Source of the DNA: Pyrrhosoma nymphula
Taxonomy: Eukaryota; Arthropoda; Insecta; Odonata; Coenagrionidae
DNA: 64,000 bases
Reading direction: 5' to 3'
NCBI GenBank assembly: GCA_963573305.1
Contig: OY754335.1
Coordinates: 49,683,985-49,747,984, forward strand
The notes under the pieces: model-generated
What the model saw: only the letters and a program-made list of their open reading frames with translations
What the model was told of the DNA's origin: nothing
Databases searched by the model: none
Made by a program: the position numbers and the translations under genes
Part shown: positions 54,903-64,000 of the stretch, one piece after another
Position numbering within the stretch: the stretch's first letter is position 1
Layout: every line of letters starts with the position of its first letter

Positions 54903-55929
54903 GATTATTGTGATTGTATCCGCGAAAGCATCATTCACTGATTTGAGATAATGTTACCTTTAATTTTGTCAGTTGATTTCCCTTCTGCAATGGCCATCTA
55001 CAGACCGAGTTCCCGAAGTGTCATAGGGTTCTCAGCAATACCATTTTGAGATGGAAAATGCTTGAAATATATGTTAAGTTCCCTTCACGAGTCGGCACAT
55101 ATACTGTGACCAGATCTTTATTGATGCCGTCACTGACTATAGCAGCTAATAATAGAACGAATGAATTCAGCGGAAAGCATCCGAGGAACATTAAGGCCTA
55201 ATTTGGTGCAACAGTTGCCGTATCACATCCACAAGAGGAAATCGAGCAGGCTGGTATCTACTAAAGAGACCGGAGAATAAAACAATGGGGCCGCGACACG
55301 GAACTGTCATTCTTTTGATTAGCGCTCGCTGAACATCCAAATAAGGAGCTAATACGAATCGGAAGGGATGATGGAGCCGAATTTGAATAGAGTTCGTCGG
55401 ATAACTGCCGCACCCCGAACTATAGTGGAGGGCCATCATCAGGACCGAATGGTTGCCTAACCACGGCGTGCGTTGCTAACTGGATCATCCATACATAATG
55501 CCTCCAAAATTAAACTCCTTTGGATGGGGGCGCTATGTTGGCACCGGCGCCGATTGTCAATTTGGTTAAATAGCCGTGGAGGGCGGGGTGGTGCATGGCA
55601 GCATCACTCCCTCCCGTCATTAACAAATCACCCGCCTCGGACCATTGTCTCTCGCCAGCCATTCGGCTAGTCGTTTTTATTCTCTTTCCCCTGCTTTCCC
55701 TACCCCGACTTCATAACGACCGACTCCGCGCCGAAAGTTTTTTATTCACCGCACATGTGTCACGCCGCGGCCGAGGGTGGGGAGGCGGGGGAGGTTACGA
55801 TTGGGTGCGGCAGGAGGGGTGGGGAACAGGGCTGCCAACGTGAAACGATGCCGAATCCGATGTTTCAGGTTTTTATCGTCAGCTGTGTCAGAGTTTTATC
55901 AAACTGTGTCTGAGGATAGGATGAACAGT
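54903..55929. other. Unassigned DNA with a GC-rich part
   Basis: A GC-rich segment at 55440-55850 with anonymous frames. The rest shows nothing recognisable. Confidence 0.35.
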
Positions 55930-56300
55930 TTATGTGAGGTTTCAGGCGCTCATCTGTATAATACCCTGCAAGTCACCTCAAGGGTGTGTGGCTGGATGTG
56001 AGTTTTCACCGACATGGACCACACTATATTCCACAAAAATGTTGACGGAACCACGTCGTTAAGTGTGCCAGCAAAATACTGCGATTACACGTTAGTGAAG
56101 TCTGTTCGGGTTCTCCACAGAATCAAACTGCATTCCTACCTACGTTCCGATGCACGGTTGGTCCATCGTGATCAGGACAGAACAGAACAGATCATCAGGA
56201 ATGAAGCAAACAGGATACGCTGGGAAGGCATCAGATCTATCTTCCCCGCAAATACCTGTCGGGAGGTGAATTTTCACCCACATGCACTACAATAGCACGC
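55930..56300 (+). other. Unclassified segment with short repeats and a 93-codon frame
   Basis: TACCCTGCAAGTCACCTCAA at 55962 recurs in shorter form at 27048 (TACCCTGCAAGTCACGTCA). GTGAGTTTTCACCGACATGG (55998) and GTGAATTTTCACCCACATGC (56267) bracket a frame at 56014-56295 reading KYCDYTLVKSVRVLHRIKLH and QIIRNEANRIRWEGIRS. No domain recognised. It may be an arthropod dispersed repeat. Confidence 0.35.
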
Positions 56301-57615
56301 TACCAATGTTCTTGAAATAATGAGTGTTTGTGTGTACAGCAACTACATAAATGCACAGAGATACAAGAGATCTAGAGGACGCGTGCAAGACATGCTGTAA
56401 GTACTACGTTGAAAAATATGACTCAAACGTTAGAGAGTAAACCCAATTCCTGCATTACCTATCGAAAACCCTAATTAATCTCAGTGGTAGCCATGATGGC
56501 CTCTTGTCACTTATTTATGAAAATTTAAATTTCAAACTCTCTTTCTGCAAGTCTATTCCCCTAAATTTGTTCTCATGATCTAGTCTAGCATGGAATCGTT
56601 TCTTTTAGATCAGACACTCGCACCAAGGAGAGGAGGTGGAGCCATGAGAAGGTAGTTCACTAATTAATAAACTAATTATTCATTAACTTATTTGTCAGAT
56701 ATTTACTAATTTAGCGATAAATATGCAAACATTATTCGGTTATAAAAAAAAATTTAACAAATTTATTAAATTAAAATTACTAGATGTTCAGTATATTTTA
56801 GCATAAACGACTACTTTTTCTTACTACAACATAAAACTTAATTAGTTTTGCGGTATCTGCGTTTTGTGTTTTATGAATTTTGTTATAACGTAATAGTAAT
56901 AATATAAATATTGATTAATTTATAAATCAAATTTTCTTTCATTACAATTTTTATAATTGATTTACTATTTGTGTGCTGAGCGTTATTACAACTTCACATT
57001 AAAAAATATTGGAAAATGAACTGAGTACCTATCAAAATAGTAAAATTTTATTTCATATTACTATAAACCCAAAAACCATGGCATACTATATATCATAGTA
57101 TACCTATTTAATTCCTTTAAAATTTTATGTTTGAGGTTGAATGTTGAAAGAACTATAGCATTTGATTTTTATTAATCAGTGCTTAGTAAATGCTAAACGT
57201 GATAATGGAGTAAAAACAGTTTTTTCTAAAATTTATCAAGTGTTCTCTTCAACCGTGTGTAAATTCCACTCAGTTTCGCGAGAGACTTCGTATCTTTTTG
57301 TCTATTGTGATAAATTTACCACGGTTTTAAATTACGGCAATAAATTTTGTGATAGAAAATAAAATGTTTAACTAATTGAATATTGTTTCCATCGCTACGA
57401 AAAGTCCAAAACCGTCAAAAATGTAATATAATGATGTTTTTTCTATATTCTGTTCAAATATTTAACATTTTTCTACAAACTTATTTTTTTAAATAGCTTT
57501 AAAAATTGCTTTGCAACATTCATGAAAATTTCTTGGCACTTTTGAAATATCACAATTGAATTTCGGCATGCTGTCAAAGGGTAAAACAATATTCTGATTG
57601 TTCAACGGCTTCCAT
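56301..57615. other. Unassigned AT-rich DNA
   Basis: Strongly AT-rich at 56650-57500, with no credible coding frame or repeat terminus. Confidence 0.4.
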
Positions 57616-57966
57616 TTCGTTTTTTAGCCCTGAAAAATACTAATACAATATTTAATATTATTTTGTTAAAATAGATGACATTTCTGAGATGGCAACGCCT
57701 CTAAAAGGGGACTTTATAGAAAACCAGCGTTACTATTGTGTTTTTTTAGTCCTGATGATACTGATAGTATATTTAATATTATTTAGCTAAAACAGGTGAC
57801 ATTTCTGAGATGGCAACGCCTCTAAAAGGGGACTTTATAGAAAAAAATACGTTTCTATTGTGTTTTTTAGCCCTGATGATACTGATAGGATATTTAATAC
57901 TATTCAGCAGAAACATGTAACATCTCAGAGGTGGCAACACCGCTAAAGAAGGACTATATATAAAGT
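57616..57966. repeat. 121-bp tandem repeat, about three units
   Basis: The block TTTCTGAGATGGCAACGCCT starts at 57681 and again at 57802, 121 bp apart. A diverged third block (CATCTCAGAGGTGGCAACAC) lies near 57922. Each unit also carries TTTTTTAGYCCTGATGATAC and TCTAAAAGGGGACTTTATAG. Units 1 and 2 are nearly identical and unit 3 is diverged. No protein frame is kept. Confidence 0.9.
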
Positions 57967-59454
57967 ATTTACCACCAAACGGTACCCGTGAAACGAAAAC
58001 ATCTCCGCTTATGCGAAAACCAATATAATCGAAATTGCTTTGCTTTGGCTCGGAGACGGGGTGGGTTGTTAAGGGGATAGTACATCGGCAAAGAGGAGGT
58101 CTTTCGGATAAGCACCGGGGGAAGGGCTGGGTGGATGTGGCGAAGGGAAAATAGAAGAGGTGGGAAAAACCTTTCAACCTCAGCCGACAATTTAGTAGTC
58201 CTCCCCTCTTCCCCCACCAAAACCCTTACGATCCGACAACCTGCAAACCCCTTCCCTCTTCACCGCCCCTGATCGGAAATAAGGGGCGGCAAGTCGTCAA
58301 ACTGTCGGCGCGAAACCGTTCGACCGACGACAACGAACGGTAGTTTGGAGGCAGAATAAAGCTTGACCCGAGTCTCCTCCAGGACATTACCTACGTCTCT
58401 CGTCCGGCGCCTCCTGTGTCGTAGGAGATTGAAACATCCCTTGGGTCACACAATGACCAAGGACCCCTGACGTTCGATCGGAAGACTTTTAACCCCTCCG
58501 CTGTCAATACAGGTTTCGTGTGTGTGGGTTTTTTTTATGTGGCGGGGTCAAAGTGGAGGAAAGTGATGGACGCGGGCACAAACACAATTATATGGTCGCG
58601 CATAAAAACGCCCCTTCCTCAGGTCGCGACTTATTATGAAACGGCTAACGGGAGACGCCGTAGCAGGTCGCAAACAATGGGATGACTAACTGCCAACCGT
58701 TCGGGTCGGTAGTTTTTGCCCCATATCATATCCGACCGGTCGTTAACGCCATATTCCATTTTTATGAATCCCGATGTCGCGGGGCGTTGCCCGTCTTCCC
58801 TCAACGCAGTTAACGCCGATACACTTTCCTTGTTAAATGGTTTCCGAGAAATCCCGGGAACCCTTATGGAATTTCCCCGGATAGACTACTTCAGAGCAGC
58901 CTTCCGAAGAGCCTAACCCAGTCAATGACTCCGCGAGGCGTTGGTACTTTGAAGAAAGTAATTTGGAGGCAATATGGAATAGGTGGTTTATAATTACGTC
59001 TTCCTGATGGTTTTCCACGTCGTCAGCACTCATGATTGATTTTATGCAGCAGTCCACTCCTCTCTCTAACAGCCAACCGCTTCACTCTTACATAATTTTT
59101 AACTTTAACGCCCATTATTTACCTGATGTATTATATTCTCGGTCTACCTCACCAATCTTTCCCATCCATTTCTCCTTCCACCATTGTCTTTTTCTCTACA
59201 GCTCTTACTGCTGAGCAAAAGGCACTGGCAGCAACGGAAATTTAGCGTTGTCGCAAGTGATGAAGATAAAATTGACGGAGAGAATCACCAATGAAGTAGT
59301 CGGACGAAGGTTTTCCGCGATTTTTTTTAAAACTTCGAGCGTCTCCTATGATATCATCTACACCTACATGCCATCATGCGAGTCAACGGAAGGGCGTGTG
59401 GTAGGGGTTGTAAATGCAGCAGACATCTTCATCTATCTCATTCCTCAATTATCA
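57967..59454. other. GC-rich island then unassigned DNA
   Basis: 58150-58900 is GC-richer with CpG-containing words and anonymous overlapping frames on both strands. No domain, tRNA or transposon end seen. Confidence 0.35.
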
Positions 59455-59858
59455 TAATTATATACCTACCCGAGTATAAGTTGAAAAATTTCTTCCTTTT
59501 TTGGCCAATGAAAATCTACCTTAAACTTAAATACGAGTCACTTAATGAAGTGTCCTTTTCGGGGTCAATGTTTCTGCGTATCGGCTGCATAAAATCATAT
59601 GTAACTCTATATTTCTGATGAGCCACGGATAATATTCGCCGAAAAATGACACTCGGAACTTCCGTCTTGCGATATTCCATATTTGTGATGCATTCCACAA
59701 GGCCAAATGTGTAGTTAAATTCAATTATCGCACAGCCAACGTGTAACAAGGAGCTACAGCAATTTCTTTTCACCTCGAATAGTACTCGAGGCATGGATCT
59801 CAGTCAGTATATCCAGCCCAAAAATTAAACTGACTTATACTCGAAGGTATACGGTACC
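59455..59858. mobile_element. pogo-like (Tc1/mariner) MITE
   Basis: Left end ATATACCTACCCGAGTATAAGT and right end ACTTATACTCGAAGGTATACGG are inverted repeats about 400 bp apart. The CGAGTATAAGTC-type terminus beside TATAC is the pattern of a widespread pogo/jerky-like family (established knowledge from memory). The minus frame 59516-59794 inside has no clear transposase motif, so the copy is treated as non-autonomous. The exact TA duplication is uncertain. Confidence 0.6.
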
Positions 59859-61414
59859 TTTTTTTTACGTTACTTTTAAACATAGAGCATATCTAATTTT
59901 GAATGTAGGCATTTAATTGCTGAGTTGACTCAATCTCCCACGAGTCTCAAGTGTTTGTTGTATACATTCCAGAGCATCCGCACTAACTTAAAAAAATGAC
60001 TCTCTAATCACTCTCACATTATGTTTAAACACCGGACGTATCATGAAATCAAGATTTTTTCAGGGTATAATTGAGATATTAACGTGAAAGACTTATCAAT
60101 AGCCACAATCAATAGAAACTAACTCAAAATAAGCACATGAAAATCACAAAGGTTGTGTCAAAGGTGTAACAGAATCATTTACAAATAAATCAAATAACCG
60201 CAAAGATACAGATGATGTTATAGTAAACATGATGAATATATTTTAATTATTTCAGTGTGCACTTATATTTTGGACAGGTTAGCGTGTAATATTCCAGAGC
60301 CGATTATACATCCCAAAGGTACCTAATGCCTGAATTGATGTAAAAGTGATATTTTGAGCCTTCTCATCGTCCCATAAAGAAAACACAATCTAGCGGAGCA
60401 CCATTCCCACGACCAAAGAGAATTATTTAAACCCGTGGTTTAAAGATAACCCTCAGTTTGCTGAGGGATGCTCCACCTATAATTAAAGACTGACGCACAA
60501 GCGCCTTTGGGATTACGTTGCAGGTGTTGACATGGCCATAGGCAATTAAGGAAGCATCTGATGTTGCTTGCATTTGCACATTAACTTGAAGGTGAATGTA
60601 TTCGACTTCCACAGAAAGGCGATGAGCTCACGAGTTTGACCTGTCGTCATATGATCAGTCACCCCTTTTTGTCAATAAACGCTTTGCTTTTCAGGCAAGG
60701 CATATGTCATAATCCGTAGAGGAAGAAATGCATGCCACTTGACAATTGTAAAAGACGCGCTTTGAATTTTAAATCGTTGGGTTTGATAAAAAAATGAACA
60801 CTCTGTGATACCCTGATGCACTTGTTCCCCGTCATCTGGCGACTTTTCAATGCTTCACTTCACGCATAACTTTTTGGCCTTCGAGCAGTATTGGTCACAA
60901 TCAGAGAAAAAATGCAATATGTAGTACATTTTCAATAATATAATTCTTGCAATATGCATACCCATACCTATAATCTGCTAAAAATTAACAATGTGTCAAC
61001 AATTTCACCAATTATTCAAATTTGTTCATAATTCGTCATATTCAGATAATTAATAGTCTTTTTCTCCCTGCTAGTTATGAAAATGGTTTTTCTCTCAACT
61101 TAATTATTTGTACTCCAGCCATTAATACGATAGCGCAGATAACTCTTCATATCCCATGGAAAAAACTGGAATGAAAGTAAGTTTTCTTTGTGATACTATA
61201 AATTTTGATTAATGAATCATAAAAACTATTAAACTGAAAATTTTACCGGCTAAAAGTTAAGAAAATGGCCAAATCATGTCATTTAAGTATTATTTTTCTC
61301 GTCTTGAAATTTTCTTTTATCATTTTCTCCTATCTTTGAAACTTTGGGCATTAGAAAACTAAGATTAATATATAAAATTCCTAATTTTGTTTAGATGGTC
61401 ATTGACCACTTAAA
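59859..61414. other. Unassigned AT-rich DNA
   Basis: Only short chance frames. A tiny hairpin CCCTCAG-TTTG-CTGAGGG is at about 60452-60469. Nothing else recognised. Confidence 0.4.
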
Positions 61415-61521
61415 TTAATGTATGCGTTTATACTATTGAGAGTCAAGATTAAAGATTTATTTTTAGTCAAGATTTTTTAAAAACACATGACCAACTCTCA
61501 TTAATATAAACGCATACAATT
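61415..61521. repeat. Inverted repeat with about 27-bp arms
   Basis: AATGTATGCGTTTATACTAT..GAGAGT (61417-61443) is mirrored by ACTCTCATTAATATAAACGC..CATACAATT (61494-61521), with about 50 nt between. Direct copies of AGTCAAGATT lie in the loop. Function unknown. Confidence 0.7.
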
Positions 61522-62690
61522 CCTAATGCATACAATCTTCTTTTATATGATATACAAGTTTTTGATTGGCAAATCACAAAAATCTACATTATAAATAGGA
61601 AGAACGAAGGTCTTTTTACTGATTTTGAAAAGAATTATTCACAAATTATGATGTATAGAGGCATTTTCTCTTAAATTACAGATTTACCTATTTCCAAGGC
61701 AAACTGCAACAAGCAACAAACACACATTTGTAGGGTATTACGAGATTCTGAATATATCACCGATAAAGATTGAAAAAAGCTCCTAAAATATTCAACAATT
61801 TAAAAAATAGCCATATTTTTGCGGTGAAGTACACAAATAATACTCATGCTTTGGAAATAATTACCGTAACAAACATCATGTTGAAAAAGAGTACTTCTGG
61901 GCAAAATCAACCGTACGGTTAATAAATCCATCTCAGAGGGATCATAATGAAAAATTGTCGCGGGCGTAATTCATCTCAATAAAAATGGTGAACGCCCATC
62001 TGCAGCACCGAGCTGATATGAGCCGATAAGTATCACTAAGTGGAGCCTTATCGTCTGGCGATTCAAAATGCAACGAATATCTCACCGTATCATAATGCGT
62101 CAGTCGGAATTTCTTTAAAGGGAGTGGAAAAGCGATCTCCGATCCATGAAGTGCATGAGGTCCACCCGCTCTTATGCCTGTCAATTAGTAACATCAGAAG
62201 GCTTTCCAGTGCCGCAAAAATTTTCCACAGCCCACGAAATCCTTCTTCATCGAACTTTCCCTTTGAAATAAACCATTATCTGTGAAGGCCACCATTTTAC
62301 ATATTTTGATCATATTCAGCTTCGTTGGAAATTTTTTATGGTAGAGTTAGTTACTATTTTTTTCAAATAAGCATTTTAAAGAATTCTTTTGGCTTCTCTG
62401 TTTTTTATTTTTTTATTTTTTAAAACATTTTGCATCCTCTGCTGGAAGATTAGTTTGAAAATGTTGACCAATATTAAAAAAAAAATAATCCGAATGAATT
62501 ACTTAAAAAATGAATGTTAAAGCCTGTGAAAACCTTCCAAGTAATTTTTTCATGTTGAAAAGGAAATACTGATGATAGCAGTTCTAATATTCAAAGTGTT
62601 GTGCGCTACATATTTAGTAGACAGAATGGGCTCTTATGGAGATCCGTTTCCTGTGTAAATCTCCTTAAGACAATGCAACATCACATTGGC
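61522..62690. other. Unassigned AT-rich DNA
   Basis: No recognised element. The frames at 61942-62184 (minus) and 62040-62285 (plus) overlap and are anonymous. Confidence 0.4.
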
Positions 62691-62860
62691 AACATCGCAC
62701 CTCCAGTGGGATGTTGCCAATAGCAGCAGGAAAATTAGCACATTGCCAGTGACGGATTAACACACTTGGGGGTCTGTAGACAATGCAAGTGACGGGCCCA
62801 CCTTAATAAACAAGTTCCGTGAGAAGAAAGGGGAAAACAATTCTCAGGGCCCCTCCCCCA
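62691..62860. mobile_element. Possible hAT terminus beside a small hairpin
   Basis: ATTGGCAACATC and GATGTTGCCAAT form a perfect 12-bp inverted repeat with a 13-nt loop at about 62684-62720. Next, CAGTGACGGATTAACACACT (62748) followed by GACGGGCCCACC resembles the start of hAT elements (CAGTGGCGGATTTA..GGGCCC). No opposite end was located. Confidence 0.35.
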
Positions 62861-64000
62861 ACAGCATCTATCTATCAGCAACAACAATATTACTATATTG
62901 TGTTAATAATGAATTTGACTACACTACTCTAATCTAGGCAACATTCAAATCTCTATTTTGTTGTAGGAACTCCGTTACCGCATCTAATTCATCTCCTTCC
63001 TTCCAAGATTATGCTCTACGCCTGTTGCGGCCTCTCTTTTACCATCTGGTCCTTGGTCTTACGATCATAATCATGGCATTTTGGAATGTTATTAGAATTT
63101 GGCTCTTTCCAAACAAAGTTCACTGTTCTTGAACCCATTAAATTGAAGCGTTTTCATGATAGAAGAGAGGATGGTGGGGAAGCGGGAAAGGGGAAGAAAG
63201 AGAATAGGCTTTATAGACATGATGAAGAGAGTGCTGAGATGAAGAAAGAAAGCGTGTTAGGAGATATGGGCCAGTGTCTGTAACAATCCAGAGGATTTTT
63301 TACTCTACGTCTACGAAATACCATGCTTGAAGCCACTTCCAGGATGTGTGGCACGGGATGACTCCACACCAGAGAACCATCCAATTTTGAATTCGATCCA
63401 ATGAAGGCAACACTTGATTTTTCATCGTAAATACTATTCAAATGCGCCATCATATCTCTAGCCAGGCACATTAAAGAGCTGATACGATTTATGCAAAATT
63501 TGGAAAATTGCGTCTTCCATGTCATAACAGAATAGCGTATTGACATCTCCAGTAAATCATGGACCGCGGCCGTTTCGGTTCAACATTCCTTAAGGTAGCA
63601 TTATACCCACCGAATAGACGATACTAAACGATATATACAAGTCACCATCTCAGGTCTCTACTTCATGGAATTGGTTCATCATGCAACATTGAACATGTCA
63701 CTCTACAATGTCACACAGATTCATTAAAGTAAACGACTGGTTTTGTAATACAGTTACATCTCCAGGTTCTGTTCATCTGCAAATTTGTTACGAAACTGGT
63801 AGTTTTTATAAATTAAATCTTTGTGGAAAAACATTTTTCCATTGGCACTCATATTCCCTTCCCAGGAGTCCTCACCCGGAGATCCATTTGGGGAACGATT
63901 TTATCGAGTCAGTGGCATTTGAAAGCGGATCGATCTTCTAGATCTGCGCGATCACAGCCTTCTGCTGAGACTGCTGCCTCTCAGCAGTGGAGCCGAATAC
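62861..64000. other. Unassigned DNA to window end
   Basis: Anonymous frames only (for example 63211-63546 minus, 111 codons). No domain, splice-flanked exon or repeat terminus recognised. Confidence 0.4.

Noticed and set aside
57616..57966. CRISPR-like or operator array
   Set aside because: A 121-bp tandem duplication without short constant repeats and unique spacers.
1..64000. Bacterial or phage defence system, integron or operon
   Set aside because: No prokaryotic gene organisation; every recognised protein relic is from a eukaryotic transposable element.

Overview
This window looks like accessory DNA from a nuclear arthropod genome, probably an insect or a close relative. It is AT-rich and low in coding content, and it is packed with eukaryotic transposable elements: RTE-like, CR1/L2/Jockey-like and R1-like LINEs, Ty3-type LTR relics, hAT and pogo-like DNA elements, tRNA-derived SINEs and a Helitron-like module. 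There are no operons, ribosome binding sites, CRISPR arrays or prokaryotic genes, and I recognise no complete host gene. The species cannot be named from the sequence alone.

Layout. 1-8.5 kb: AT-rich DNA with three copies (A, B, C) of a TTAA-flanked MITE-like family, one holding a SINE with clear target-site duplications, plus an RTE-like LINE relic split by a second element at 6.3-6.9 kb. 8.5-14.5 kb: a tRNA-derived SINE, a GC-rich island, two inverted LINE 3' tails with a hairpin, a Helitron-like module, a long foldback, a 24-bp coding minisatellite that may be part of an exon, and a LINE reverse transcriptase (RT) C-terminus. 14.5-27.5 kb: another RTE relic, a tandem dimer with a SINE-like insertion, two adjacent copies of a second MITE family (one with a nested copy of the first family) and two GC-rich islands. 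27.7-34 kb: the best-preserved object, a full-length two-ORF LINE on the minus strand with intact ORF1 and ORF2, inserted into an older plus-strand RTE-like LINE; both flanks continue the same RTE reading and a 7-bp target-site duplication brackets the insertion. 34-46 kb: mostly unassigned AT-rich DNA, a cluster of GCGAA/TTCGC motifs, two foldback SINEs, and an LTR-retrotransposon relic with a candidate tRNA primer site and a decayed gag. 46-51.1 kb: an R1-like LINE tail, an internally deleted RTE-like LINE bracketed by a 41-bp direct repeat, a MITE copy, and a hAT relic containing a 74-bp-arm hairpin. 51.1-64 kb: a GC-rich tract, a possible 60-nt exon, a minus-strand Ty3 protease/RT relic, a strong hairpin, a 121-bp tandem repeat, a pogo-like MITE and long unassigned stretches.

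Functionally, only the LINE at 28.2-33.6 kb looks capable of encoding its own machinery (RNA-binding ORF1; endonuclease plus reverse transcriptase ORF2). Nearly everything else is fossil or non-autonomous. The nesting gives a relative chronology: RTE relic, then the CR1-like LINE; second MITE family, then the first family; first family, then the SINE. I did not find a convincing new multi-gene system. The most interesting leads are the young-looking LINE and its unusual internal repeats, the shared 3'-terminal hairpin of LINE tails, the locally dense TTAA MITE families, the foldback SINEs, and the 24-bp repeat reading frame.
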